A stretch of DNA of 64,000 nucleotides from Hydractinia symbiolongicarpus. Taxonomy: Eukaryota; Cnidaria; Hydrozoa; Anthoathecata; Hydractiniidae. Both the position numbers and the translations under genes were made by a program. Each line of letters starts with the position of its first letter. Position 1 is the first letter of the stretch. The notes under the pieces are model-generated. The model ran no database searches, was not told where the DNA came from, and saw nothing but the letters and a program-made list of their open reading frames with translations. The stretch lies in assembly GCF_029227915.1 (NCBI RefSeq), contig NC_079888.1, positions 17,770,001-17,834,000 of the forward strand, written 5' to 3'. Shown one piece after another: positions 1 to 13,636 of this stretch.

Positions 1-405
1 CATCTCTACCTATGTAAGACGAGCCTTTGTGAGTTACATATTTTAAACATGATAAAGCTGAATATTTTAAATTTAATAAATAAATTTTTACCTTAATCTT
101 GTAAAATTAGTTTTTTTCAACAATCTGGGTGAAAAGAATTCCAAAATACCTCTACAGTAGTGTCTGTCAGTGTATACATAAATATTTCAAATATGCTATG
201 TTTTGAAAGTTATATTTTAGGTAACCAACATTATGAAAGATAGTTCTATTGGTAATTCTTTAGATGTATCAGTTATTAAACTTGTTATATTAAAGAAAAA
301 CCCGGTAATTTTCTTTGTTTATTTTATTTCTTGTGTTTCATAATTTATCAATATTACCTATATGCTAATATTTTGCTTATCTAATTTTTTGCAAAAACAT
401 TTTAG
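1..405. other. Intron sequence at window edge
   Basis: AT-rich non-coding sequence directly upstream of the first visible ADAMTS exon. The acceptor AG is at 404-405. I see no exon, RNA gene or repeat in it. The exons for signal peptide, prodomain and start of the protease must lie upstream of the window. Confidence 0.6.
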
Positions 406-3400
406 CCAAGTTTAAAGGTAACATCTAATGCAGCAAGGTCATTAAAAAGGTTTTGCAAGTGGCAAAAAAGAGAAAATAAGCCCAACGATGATAACCCAGA
501 ACACCATGATGCTGCAATCCTGTTAACACATAAAGATTTGTGCTCTTCTTCTGGCAAATGTGATACTCTTGGTCTTGCTGATCTTGGCAGTGTTTGTGAT
601 CCAATTCGTAGCTGTGCAATTGTAGAAGATAATGGTTTGAGTGTTGCATTCACAATTGCTCATGAACTAGGTCATCTGCTAAATGCTCCACATGATGGAA
701 ACAGCAAACATTGCACTGATAGTAACATTCATATTATGACACCCACTTTTAGCATTAATGCAAAGACATGGACATGGTCTAAATGCAGTCGAAAACATAT
801 TACAAATTTTTTGGAGTCATCTCAGGCTCGTTGCTTACTTGATAAACCTTCGCCGCAGTTTGAACATCCTTTGCCTCGTAAATTGCCAGGGCAAATGTTT
901 TCCAGAAATGAGCAATGTCAGCTTATATTTGGTAAAAAATCGTATATTTGCCCGTTTATGGTAAGTCATACTTTGTATATTTTACTTTATATACTTCTAA
1001 AAAGAAATATGTAAAAGCAATATTATATATAATTTATTTTTTTTATATTTTCCTAATCCCCATTAGTTTTCTTCATGTATTTTCAATATATTTTGGCATC
1101 GTCTAAGTCTTTTTTAATAAAAAAGTGAATCATTTTCTATAGAAGTTGTAAAAATAAGGCATTGCCTGAGTTATTTCTAACCTTTTTTAATGTAGCCTTT
1201 AAAACTACCCATTTGGATATTTCTGGATTCATGCTGTTATTCTTTATTTTGCCTTTTCTTAAAAGGACCAGGGTGGTGCTTTCAGTATAGTTTCTAGTTT
1301 TAAGTAGTGTTCTTATTATTATAAGAAAGTGGTGATATTGTTAGTATTTAAGGTAATTTAAGGAAAGAAGTGTTTGCAAAAGACACTTTTGAGCTTCAGC
1401 TTAACTGCAAATTTCTCGTATTTGCGAAAAAAAACTTTCACAGTTTTAGGACATTAGAGTTTTTTGCAGGAAAAAATTTTGATGGTTCTACAATATTTTC
1501 TATCTCTTTCTGATTAGTTTTTATACATTTTGTCTTATAGCAGCAACATTTTTATAGGCTAAATCTAATTAGCACATTTTGCAGGAAAAACATTTGAGGA
1601 TCACAATTGACGTGACTTTTTGCAGAAATAAACCTAAAAACCTCAACAGCTTCTTCTGCAAATACTTTCTTCCCTTAAACTAATATAGTCATTTTATCAC
1701 GTCATTATTATATGATCTTCCTTTGTAGAGATGTCGCCAGATTTCATGTGTACATGTAACGAGAGGAAGGAAGTCGTGTCAAACAAATAGTATGCCATGG
1801 CAAGATGGGACACCTTGCTCAACAAATTCGGTATGAAAAAATGTAAATAAAGTAATACGCATTAATTGTTGGGGAAGGGGAGAGGTTTCTATATTTAAAA
1901 TTCATTTTTGATTTTAATATATCTTTTAGTTATGCATTTTTATGCATGACATTACTTGTACAAATACCTACACTGTCTGAGAATAGCATTGTCGCTACTG
2001 CTATTATGCTCACTATGTATTATGTTTGATGGTTTTTGTATATATATATATATATATTTATAGTGGTGCATAAAAGGTGTCTGTGAAAAGAAGAAAAAGA
2101 TGAACCCAGTTCATGGGAACTGGGGGAGTTGGGGACAATTTAGTAAATGTTCCAGACCATGTGGTGGAGGAATAAAAGTAGCAACTAGAGAATGCAATAA
2201 CCCAAAACCTAAATACGGTGGTAACTACTGTATTGGACAAAGACATGATTATAAATCTTGCAATACTATGAAATGTTCAGATGAGAAAATGTCATTTCGC
2301 GCTAAACAATGTAGAGCGTTTAATGGTAAAGATCTTGGAATACAAGGAATACATGCAAATACAAAATGGGTTCCAAGATATGGTGAGGTTGCAAAAGAGG
2401 ATCATTGTAAATTGTTTTGTCATGTACAAGGTTATGGAATATACTACCAACTTGCTTCAAAAGTAATTGATGGGACAAAATGTGAAAAGGGATCCAATGA
2501 TATATGTGTTGATGGGGAATGTAAGGTAATAATTTAATTTTGTGTAATGTTATATATAGCAAGGATTAAGATAACTACTAAAAGATATAACATGAGAATG
2601 AAACACGATTTTATATTACATTTGACTCCATATTAAAACAGTAGGTCATATATCATATTGAAAAAAGAGCTCCCAAAAATAATTTTAAAATTTTATCTAT
2701 TTATTATTGTTTTCAATTGTTTTATTGTATTCCCTCATTTTCATTTTTGTTTCTGATGTAAGGGAGGATTCCACTGGCTGAATAATTCCGTTTGTAGATT
2801 TTAAAATCTGACTATACAGCAGCCTATATTTTTTATATGTTTATACTTGCTAATCTAATCCAACATATGACTAACGAATTTGTGCAAATTCAGAAATTTA
2901 AGCCTACCAGGGTATAGGCTTGAATTTTTGAATTTGCACAAATTTATCAGTTGAATTAGTAATGACATGCATATATTATTGACAATGCTAATGTTATCTC
3001 TTTACAGCCTGCAGGTTGTGATAATATTTTGGGTTCGAAGGCAAAATTAGATAGTTGTGGAGTATGCAATGGAGATAATTCGACATGTCGAACTTATGCT
3101 GGTTATAAAAACAGCACAAGTGCAGGTTAGTTGAAATATACAACATTTATTATATAGGAAAATCTTTTGACTTAAAGTATCAGTGAAATCCTTAGCATTT
3201 CTAGAGGTAGCGTTGACATTAGGTAATAAGGACATACTTGCTGCAGAGAAATTTAACTAAAACATATACAGAGCATTTACGTAAACCTCTTGCCAGCAGA
3301 AAACGGATGTTAAGCTGAAATCCTAGCATCCAATGAAACAGAGTATCAACATGTGAAGAACAACTGAATTCTTAGTTATTCCTGTTATAATTAAGTATTA

Positions 3401-6400
3401 AGTCAAAGTATTTTATCAGTGGAGTATTTTCATTTTTTAAATACTAGGCTACAATTTTGTTGTGCATGTACCAAGAGGAGCAAGTCAGTTAAAAGTGGTA
3501 CAGATATCAGATTCTGGAAAGCACGATTCTGTATTTTTAGGTAAGGAGTTTAAATTATACAAATATCCTCGAAAAAATGCATATGTTAAGAAGTTTCTTA
3601 TATCATGCCATGTATCCTTTTAACTAATATGAATGTGTGTGAGTTCTTTACAACGTGGTCTTATTACTAGAAATAAATTCGATGTAAGATTGAAACATAA
3701 AACAATTCTTGCTATGTTATTGAGGTGTTATAACACCCTTCGTTAAAAAAAGATTTGAAATGACTATTTCTCCTGAACAAATGACTAAGTCAACACATAA
3801 ACACAAAGAAGGAAAATGTCCATACTTAAATAGCATTAAAAACCACTAAAATACAATAAGATATTCTCGAGCTGAGCAATTTTTTAGACCTTTTTATGGT
3901 TTTACTTCCGTGGCCTCCTGTTTGTCGTTTTGTCAAACAGTCTTAAAAAGATCAACAAAGCACAAATTATTTCTTCTCTGCAGTTTAATCTTTAGTTTTA
4001 AATTTTAATATTTATTTGTTTGTCATCAGCTATTAGTAGAAAAACAGGAAATAAGTCCAGCATTTATAACTCGCAGTCACTCATTGTTTTGCAAGATTGA
4101 AAATGCATTGATCACACAACGGATGACATAACCTTGCCAACCGTTTTAAACTTTTTATTCAAGTTTTACCCATAGAATTGTGTGTTTTCGCATGATCCTA
4201 TGTAAACAGTGACCCCATTTGATCCTACCTATCTATCACAATGTATTATGATTCAATGACTAAACTATTTGTTTTTCTGTGATATGTTTGTTAAACAGAG
4301 CCTATGGATCCCTTTTGACGGAAAATTTTGTTGTTATAAAATCATGAATATTTATTTTATGTATTATCTTTGTCATTCAAGATTATTTTCACTTCTGTTT
4401 GTATAGAGATTTTACAGTTTATTGTGTCTTATTTTGACAAAAAAAACATTTTTATAAAAAAAGTCATATAATACTTTCTTGAATATCAATTTTGGATAAT
4501 TCAAAAATTTCCAGGGATAGTTATTTAGAAACTTAAAGTTTCCTTTTCTGCCTACAAATAAACAATTGAGTATCTTCAGGGTTTTTGCATCTTAACACAT
4601 ATTCTACATGGTATCAACAAATGTCAACTTTGTTTTATTTAATAATCTGGGAAACGTTGTGCCATTACTCTATAAATTTCCCAACATGATTCGAAGTGGT
4701 GTTTAAGGCAATAGGTTTATCAGAGAATTTTTTTAACCTTGGTACATTCTTGGTATTACTATTAAAACCTGTTTTTAATTTACTCCAAAAAAACCATGGG
4801 CAAGAAAATTAACAAGATTCCATCTTGAATTATGAAGGTTATGTCTTTCCACAAAATTAAATTTTATAACTTTTTTAATTGTTTTTTTTGATTTCATAAA
4901 TTTTGATACTTTCTGTGGTTACCAAAACATATCTTAGGAAAGTTGAGAAGCTCCTATTCCTGAAAAAAACTTTAAAGTGTTTTTTTGGAAAATCTAACGT
5001 TATTTACTATGAATTAATCTTCCATAGGTTAGCAATTGTTTCTTATAAATATTTTTGTTACTAAAAAACAAATGTAATCTAAAGATAATAGTATAAGTCC
5101 TGTGGAAATAATTTCTATAGTCCCCTGTAAGAAAATAACCTCTCAACATTTTTTTTTTCAATTTTAAGCTCTACTTGACAATCGACGGAAAAATATTTTT
5201 AATGGTAATTGGATAGTATCCCTTGGTAGAGGACGGTATCAATCATATGGTACAACAGTGTTTTATTCTGGTCCCAATGAAGTGAAAGAAACAATAGATG
5301 TTCCAGGATTCTTAAAAACACCATTAGAAATCCATGTATGTATGTTTGGTAGAATAAATAAGCTTACGTTTTGTAGCCAAAATGTGTTATAATTGTTAAG
5401 TTATTCAAACAACCGTCAACTGCTTAGCTGGCCTATTGTTTCAAATCATCCATTTTTCAGAACGAACTTGCAGAAATAATAGTTTTCCTATTTTAGGCAT
5501 TAAGCATTGTCCCAAGCAATTCTTCCAACATACGTTATTCATACAAATATCCTATTCGTGGAAAGCAGAAGTACAAATGGATGCTGAGCAAAAAATGGAG
5601 TTCTTGTTTTCCCGTCTGTCAAGGTAAGTGATCCAATCAATCCTAATTCAACATTTCAGAATATGAATCTCTTATATATTTTCCTTTTTTAATGTATACT
5701 TTAGCACTCCCTTGTGTTAAATACTGTTTTCTTCTCTATAATAATATCCGTCGTCTGTCTGTTTGTCTGTCTGTTCCGGAAGCACATAATGTGATATATA
5801 AAGGACAACCCTGTGGATTTTTCCACAGATTGACGGCTAGTCTTTGATAATACACGATTTAAAAACAGTACTGTATGCATTGTTATGTTCTTTATTCAAA
5901 CGCTACTGTTGAGAAATATTTTTTGTGTTTGATACAATTTATATAATTTATACTAAGTAGATGAAGAAGGACAATGTAAGATGATACCACAGCAATTTTT
6001 TATCATATTGTCATGTTTGTAGTTACTGAGCTACCATTACTGATGTTCAATTTATAATCGTTCAACCACGCTTCATCTTATAGGCTATCAGATTCGCGAG
6101 TATGAATGCCATCGTGAAATTGACTCACAGATTGTATCTCACACCAAATGTTCTGGCAGAAGACCACAAGGAAAACATCGAGTTTGCAATCAACATTGTA
6201 CATTGACGTAAGCTATTTTCACATGCAGTGAATAAATACTTGGTAGAAATTCTGCCAAATGATCCAATTAGAATCCTAATAATTTTTCTGCTATAAGACA
6301 AATTTACAAAACAATGCTTAAATTTTGCGAAAGTACCGAATAGCAAAAAAAAAAGAAAATTCTGCAAACACTTTTTTTCCAATAAATGTCTCGACAGCAT

Positions 6401-9400
6401 TGTTGACTCTTACAGCTTTTTAAAAAACGTTGCGCATATGGAGTTAATTTCCTCCAGATGCGTAACGTCTCTGTAACCCTGTATCACACGAGCGTCTTTT
6501 ATATCTCATTTGCATGTTTGTCCGTATTTGTTTATTTATTCATGATGTTTAGTTGGAAAGTATCAAAAGAGGAATGTATGCCGATAAACACTTGTGGAAA
6601 TGGTGTTCAGGATCAAACAGTTCTTTGTGTGAAACACAGTAAGACTGGTACTGTCAAACAACTATCGCATCATGAGTGTCACAAAGCAAAAATAGGGAAA
6701 ATGCCACCAAGGGAAATTCCATGTTTTTCTCCATGCACCAGAGTTCGATGGGTTTACACCTCATGGAGTAAGGTAAGTTGTGTTGCATTTTTTTAAATGG
6801 CTCTCAAGATCATTTGAACTTTGAATGGTCTTTAAATATTCAGATATACTTTAAAGTATGTGTTAATCTCTCACCACATATAGAACAAAGAGAGTATATT
6901 TGCCCAAACTTTCACTGTCTAAACAAAATTTCGAAATTTAAATATTATGTTCCTGTAATAGGTCTTTTAAATTTATGTCAGCGTTATTATGTCTCCGATT
7001 TTAAAGAGACTTTAATGATGAAAGTAAAAACAATTATTTGCCCAAAATATGTACAGAAATGTGGTCAAAATTTGATGTCACATTTTTAATTACCCTAAAT
7101 ATATAATTTCAGTTGTACCACAGTTGTACGTTGTATATGAATGTCATAACTTATTTATAGAACGTTTCCTCTTCTCTTGACTAGTGTAACCAAAGTTGTG
7201 ATGGTGGCACACAGAACCGCACTGCATTGTGTATTGACCAAAAAACCAACTCCACATTAAAAGATAAAAAATGTAAACACACAGATAGAGCAATTTTGGT
7301 GAAGTCGTGTAACACACACACATGTCCAAAGTGGCACACTGGTGCTTGGACTGGGGTGGTAAGTTGTTTTCAGCATGCAATACCTTTCTTCAAGGGGATA
7401 CAAGCTACAAAAAATGTTTCTTTTAAAGACACCAAATGGCAAAAGGTTTTAAGCTAACAAAAACTTTTTGTGTATAAGGCACCAAGTGGATGTTCTTGTA
7501 TAATGCATTGTGTATCTGATCTACATATGCCAAAATGTACAAATTGAAATTTATTTGATTTCTACTAAAACGCACTCAGTTCAAACGCCTCCGTCTCCTA
7601 AAATATTTTGAAGTTTCTTCCCTTCTTAAAATTTGCAATTGTCATGGTGATAAATATGTAACTTACAAGATTTTTATCGTTGCTAACGTATCTTTTCTTA
7701 GTGCTCAGTGACGTGTGGCCGGGGATATGTAGAAAGACTGGTCTACTGCGTGGTTGCAGGAAAACGAGTCAGTGACAAAAAGTGCAAGGAAGTGAAAAAA
7801 CCTGGCCAAACAAGACCTTGTCTCATGAGCCCATGCGCAACATGGAAAGCAAGGGCGTGGTCAAGGGTATGTAACTTTGATATGTAAAAGGTTTTTAGTA
7901 AAAACGAGAAAGAGAATTTTTTTTTTACTTTATTTTTCCACTTTGTTACTTTTTTTCTACTCCCCTGCTCTGACGAGAGACTATTTTTAATTTTTTACAC
8001 ACAGAGAACTGATTCTACAGCGCTTTGATATCCGTTGTAATGCGTATTTTCCCTATATAAACACCAGGCTTCGTTTAAGTTAAAGATACTTTTTAACCTT
8101 AATTCCTTACCTTTACGTACTTCGTATCGATGTAACTGTATGTAAGTCTTAACCTATTTATTCTTTGGTTGCAGTGTTCAAAGTCATGCGGAGGAGGGTA
8201 TCAAATTCGGGAAGTGTATTGCGAAACTGGTGCGGGTGAGAACGTCCCTGACGATGAATGCAATATTAAGGACAAGCCTGACAATCGAAGAAAATGTTTC
8301 GAGAAAGCATGTCAGCTCAATGTCAAGCTTGTATTTAAGAATCCTAAAGAGACGAATGTCCTCACACGTGTCAGATGGATGGCGGAAACCTGGGGAGAGG
8401 TAGGGGTGATGGTATTTTATTTTAATCTCCAATATTAAGGTAAAAATATAAATAGAATGTTTTTAGTCGCCCTAATCATTTATTAGAAATCAATATATAG
8501 GTCAGTGCTTTTAGCTTATAGTAAGAATCACGAATTTAAGAGGTTGGTCTTGGAGTTTGAATATAGTGCCATAGGCTGGCGCAAAAAAAACTGGCCTTAA
8601 CTTTAAACCAGTGTAATACCACCTGTGCAAAATGGACTACCGTTGACTTAAGTGTACCTTTATATATTTTACAGTGCTCAAAATCTTGCGGCAAAGGAAT
8701 TCGGGAACGTGTTGTTGCATGCATGTCTAACAATGGGATCCTCAAAGAATCAAAATGTAGCGCATCCAGAAAGCCTGTTACAAAAGAATTCTGCAACGTC
8801 TTCTCGTGTCCTTTCTGGAGACACGGGGCATGGAGTAAAGTACGTTTATTTATTTTTTGTGTGGAAGTAATAGATAAATAAATGGAGACAAACCAAACCA
8901 AGCACAAACAATCAAGCTAAATTTCATTTTTTGATTCAATTGTCAGGAACAACTCATCTATAAACGCTAACAAAAGCTTCTACTTGTTTCAGTGCACAAA
9001 ACCTTGCGGTGGTGGTACTCAAACACGATTAGTGCTGTGTGGTTACAACGGAACTATAGTGACAGACGAATGGTGCGTATTAGATGGGAAGCCAAAAGAA
9101 AGACGATACTGTAATCTAATTGATTGTAAGCCTACTGGCGATTCCTCTATTATGGTGATTTCACCTGTGTCGACTGGCTGGAGAGCTGGGGAATGGTCTA
9201 AAGTATGTTCACTTTTTTCATTGTTAGGAATTAATCTGATAAAAGCAATGCAAACACACAATTCGCGGTCTCTTAGGAAAATTAAGGTAAGGATTTTACA
9301 AAAGATGCGAATAAAAGGATAGGAGGTTAACCACTTATGCTTTAATTTTAGGCAATTTGTATTGTTTGTTATTGTTATTATTATTATTATTATTTATTGT

Positions 9401-12400
9401 TATTGTTAAAATACTATATAGCTCTGCAGATAAGACTCCTAATTGTAAAAGGGTACGAAAAAAGGTGTCACTTTGTTAGTCGGGTAATTTTGAAGTTACT
9501 CTTTAGTGTTCTGCATCTTGTGGTGTCGGCGTGAAGAAAAGACGTGTTCGTTGCATCAGCGAAGAAAAGAATTGTCCGGTTGTTTTTAAACCAAAAGAAA
9601 TCCTTACCTGCAACAGCGGAACATGTCCCGGATGGAATTATGGGCAGTGGACGCCGGTAGGTGTAATAATGTTATTTTTTTCCTCACGTCCTCGCAGAAA
9701 GCGTGGAGTAAAGCATGGCTTGTATATTTACGTGATTACAACTCACTTTGTCTTTAATATCTAGTGTTATGCTGACGAGGAATGTGGCAAAGGTTGGCAA
9801 GCCCGACTTGTAGTATGTCAAATGGATAATGGTAGTATTTTACCCAACAATGCTTGCCATTTTCGATATAAACCTGTAAATAATAAAACCTGCGAGTTAG
9901 AACCGTGCAAGAGAAATGCAGTTTGGTCTACAACACCATGGCAACCTGTAAGTGAGGTTGAATTTGTTGAAGTTAGTTGATTGTGAAATCTTATTATTTC
10001 CATAAAAAATATAAATAAAGTTTCTTGCTTTATTTTAGTGTAATGTGCCGTGTGGAGTTGGAGAACAATTTCGTTATATATCTTGTGAAGACCGTAAACA
10101 AAAGAGACTTCCCGACTCGGATTGTCTCGCATACGAAAAAAGACCAGTACAAAGAAAAACTTGTAGACGTTCACTGTGTCCTAAATGGGTTGCTGGAGAC
10201 TGGGGCGAGGTTTGTAGATATGTGTATTTTTTAGGGAGGGAAAATTGTTTGTATGCCCCTTATGTTTACTAAAACGAAAACTGCAAATGAAATTCAGCGC
10301 CGAAAAATTATTTATTTCATACTTTAGTGTGACACTTTGTGCTACCACCGTCGTACTGTTCGATGCATGCGTGGTCAAGAGTACCTCAATGACAATCAAT
10401 GCAAAGTCGACCTAAAACCCCTCGAAGAAAAGGAGTGCTCGAATGAAAATTGTGTTCGTTTGCCAACATTTAAATGGAGACCAGGTCAGTGGTCACCGTG
10501 TAGTTCCACATGTGGCTATTCGTTGCGTTCAAGAAGAGTGATTTGTATTAACGAAAGAGAACTTGCTGTGCACGAATCGCATTGTACTGAGGAGAAGCCA
10601 AAGCATATCGAGCAATGTTTTGAAGGACCTTGTCCTCCAAAATGGGTTAGCAGACCATGGTCAGAGGTAAAATCATACATCATTTACTGTACTGCACCTC
10701 AAATAGAGTTAGTATCCACTTTTCTGATAGGAGGTTTAAGAATATTTGTGACGATTTGCTTTGTAAGAGGTTTCGTAAAAAACGAGAATCGAATTTAAAA
10801 CTTTAATGCATATGATATTGAATGTCTGATTAATGTTTACACTAGATGATTATTGAAAGGCTGTTAAAAATACTAACTGGCGTTGTTTTTTATATTTTAA
10901 ACGAAAAAGATTTCCTAAATCATCTTTATGTTTTTGTATACTTACTGTTTTTGTATACTTACTCAAAATTTAGGATGTTGAAATAGAGGATAAGTAAACA
11001 CCGTAAAAATCGCCAGAATAATCTTCCTTATATACATACGCCCACTACGCCCACTAGCGTATCAGACAACTAAAGGAATTATTTCGAGTTAGATGGACTC
11101 AGGGCTTAACTGTCGCGTTTAAAGTATCATAAAAGTAAAAAATCTATTTTCAGTGTTCAGTGACTTGTGGAAATGGTGTCCAATCACGTGACGTTGATTG
11201 TGAAGATCCAACTGGTTTAAAAACCAAAGATGAAGCTTGTCGATCAACTGCAAGACCTTCACGTACGCGACCATGTAGTAGAGGACATTGTGGAGATAAA
11301 TACCGTTGGGTGGCGAGCAGTTGGACGGAAGTAAGGCTAGTCTGCTGTTATTATGAATTTGTTGTGTGCTGTGCGAAAGAAAAACACGCCTGTTCTTTCC
11401 TCTGAATATAGAATTCCTTGCACCTTTTCAGCATATTTATGCCAGCGCTTTGGCCTTAAACCTATAGCTCGTTTGTGTAAAGTCAGTCTATGAGGGTTTG
11501 GCCGTAAGTTAATTTTTGTCAATTTATGAAAATTAGTTTCTGCAAAAGTTATAGGAAAGCTCACTATATTCTGAAATTTCCCGCAAGGTTATAATTTTTT
11601 CCTTTTATTGAGAAACGACCTACACTAAACATTTCGATTTATCTAGGCAGTCTTCGCTTTATCTTCCGTACATAAAAGACCTTGTAAGGTTGCGAAACTT
11701 TATTCTTGCGAGATATCAGGACTTTCTAAAATCGTGAAAAATTAATTTTTTTAAAAAATATTGCGAAAATTATTTTTTTAACTCCAATAAATACGCCCAA
11801 CGAAAGTTACACAAAATAAACGTTATCTCGTTAACGGACTCGTATCAAATTTTACGAACTTTTTGTCCAATTGGCGCCTCAATAAGTAAATGATGTCTAA
11901 CTATGTGAGATTGACCTAAAAAGCAATGAATAGATTTTTTGTGCAATACGCTATGTGGTCGAATTTTTTACCGACCCTGAATTGAACACCGTTTAAATCT
12001 TAGCGGTGGAAAAAAGAAGTTATCACGTATGTCGGGTGTTATGTTTTGATCTGAAATGTTTTGTTTTCCGTTTTAGTGTTCGCGATCATGTGGTGTTGGT
12101 GAGATGAGACGTGGTGTGCTGTGTTACAACAGTCACAATGTGACGCAACATCACAGCAAGTGCGTGACCGACGATATGCCACCTAATATGAAAGTATGCA
12201 ATACACATAATTGCCCGTTTGCGTCATGCCGCGATATTAAAGTCAATCTTAATGTTAAATTCGATGGTGAACAGACCTTACATGTTGGAAATCAGTCACT
12301 TATTGTTTACTGCGAAGGCATGCATAGACACAACCCTAAGGAATACATTACTCTTAAAACCGATCCTAAAGAAAATTTTGCTGAAATATACGGAAAAAGA

Positions 12401-13636
12401 TTGACTGATTCAAAGCAGTGTCCCAATGGAGGAGAGCGTCAAAGCCCATGTAAAGATTGTGTTGATTACACAGCATCTGGTGTCACCTTTTTTAAGAAAG
12501 TTCGTTTTGATGTTAAAAGAGTGGCCATAGTTCGTAAGTTGCTTTTCATATTGCATCTACTGTAATACATTCTGTTTGGGTATGTTCATATCTACTATGG
12601 AGTGTTACTCAAACGAACCTGTATAAAACCTCATTTTCATTTGACTGGATTTTCCCTATAGCGCAAAAACTCACACGCGTTCTTGTTTACGCGTGCGCAT
12701 CTGGACAAAAATTCTAATTCTAATGTCGATAACTTCATTTTAAATTGTTCTTTTACCTAGCTTACGCTTCTATATATCTAGCCTACGCTTCTATATATCT
12801 AGACCTTCTGCAGCCTATTGGCTTCTACATGAGTTTCCGCTGCTTTAAGCACTTCTCCCTCTTGTCGTTATGTAACAATTTATGGAATCTGCCATGTTGT
12901 TCATTTTAGCGGAAGATAAAACATTTGCTGATCAATTTGGTCGAAATCCGCCTGGTTTCGCCACAGCTGGTGATTGCTACAGCGGCGCACAATGCCCACA
13001 AGGTCGTTTCATGGTCAACCTAGAGGGAACGGGTTTACGTGTAGCAGGGAATGTCAAGTGGACATCAAGAGGATATCATACGTCACAAAAAATCAGGAGA
13101 TTTAAGGTTAGATTTAGTTTATGCAGCTTTAGTTCAAGATTTGTGTACTTTCATATTTTTCCTTTTTTGCATATTCATTTTTACATTCATTCATTCATTC
13201 ATTTCTTTTTTTTATTCATTCATTCATTAGTTTATTTATTTATTCATTTATTTATTCATTCAATCCATCATTCGTTCATTCATTCATTCATTCATTCATT
13301 CATTCATTCATTCATTCATTCATTCAATTCTTTATTCATTAAACCAGCCATTCAATTAATAATTTATTGAATCATTCAATCCATCATTCGTTCATTCATT
13401 CATTCATTCATTCATTCAATCCTTTATTCATTAAATCAGCCATTCAATCAATAATTTATTGAATCATTTAATCCATCATTCGTTCATTTATCCAGTGATT
13501 TTTATTTTTTTACTTTTATGTCTTTTAACAATATTTTTAGGAAGGACAAGTGATTGAGGGAAAGTGTGGAGGCTACTGTGGGGTGTGTTCTCCGGATTAT
13601 TACGACGGACTTAAAGTTGAAATCGTAACTAGGTGA
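406..13636 (+). CDS. ADAMTS9/20-like: ADAMTS9/ADAMTS20/GON-1-type secreted metalloprotease, 5' end missing
   Basis: Exons: 406-960, 1729-1830, 2064-2525, 3008-3125, 3448-3540, 5169-5335, 5497-5623, 6084-6207, 6553-6772, 7185-7358, 7702-7866, 8175-8399, 8675-8839, 8993-9202, 9507-9656, 9765-9947, 10039-10209, 10328-10666, 11154-11330, 12077-12533, 12910-13106, 13541-13636 (TGA). All junctions are GT/AG and in phase; the visible part is 1558 aa. Exon 1 carries the zinc site HELGHLLNAPHDG, the Met-turn (IMTPT) and the start of the disintegrin-like module. Next come the cysteine-rich module, first thrombospondin repeat (GNWGSWGQFSKC), spacer, 14 more repeats and the GON domain (about 12200-13636). 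Fifteen repeats plus GON is the ADAMTS9/20/GON-1 arrangement; these enzymes cleave proteoglycans such as versican and aggrecan in the extracellular matrix. The protein should be secreted; signal peptide and prodomain lie outside the window. Introns hold only simple repeats and one palindrome. Subfamily is firm; ADAMTS9 versus ADAMTS20 cannot be decided. Confidence 0.95.
2041..2058. repeat. (TA)n microsatellite just before an ADAMTS acceptor
   Basis: A run of TA dinucleotides sits directly upstream of the acceptor at 2062-2063 and replaces a normal polypyrimidine tract for exon 3. Confidence 0.8.
2877..2945. repeat. Near-perfect palindrome in an ADAMTS intron
   Basis: The left arm (about 2877-2908) is the reverse complement of the right arm (about 2911-2945) with a few mismatches and almost no loop. 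It looks like a short hairpin-type mobile-element remnant in the intron between exons 3 and 4. Confidence 0.7.
3541..5168. other. Long ADAMTS intron, nothing recognised
   Basis: This 1.6-kb intron lies inside the spacer-domain coding region. It is AT-rich, with poly-T runs. I found no ORF of interest, RNA gene or repeat. Confidence 0.5.
9370..9404. repeat. (TTA)n microsatellite in an ADAMTS intron
   Basis: A short, slightly imperfect trinucleotide tract in the intron between the exons at 8993-9202 and 9507-9656. Confidence 0.7.
12752..12801. repeat. Two tandem copies of a ~22-bp unit
   Basis: The unit containing TACGCTTCTATATATCTAG occurs twice in direct succession in the intron between the two GON-domain exons. 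Confidence 0.7.
13180..13495. repeat. (ATTC)n microsatellite with a higher-order duplication
   Basis: Long ATTC/CATT tetranucleotide runs fill the last ADAMTS intron. A block of about 110 bp (ATTC run, then a stretch ending in AATAATTTATTGAATCATT) appears twice, with the second copy from about 13376, so slippage has been followed by segmental duplication. The tract creates a spurious ORF rich in His, Ser, Phe and Ile. Confidence 0.9.

Noticed and set aside
5461-5496. Earlier acceptor (after TTTTTCAG at 5460) for ADAMTS exon 7
   Set aside because: In the required phase it runs into an in-frame TAG at once. The acceptor at 5495-5496 gives the conserved spacer-to-repeat sequence.
12882-13370. 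ORF continuing past the GON exon into a His/Ser/Phe/Ile-rich tail
   Set aside because: The tail is the ATTC microsatellite in an intron. The in-phase donor at 13107 and the last exon at 13541 complete the GON domain instead.
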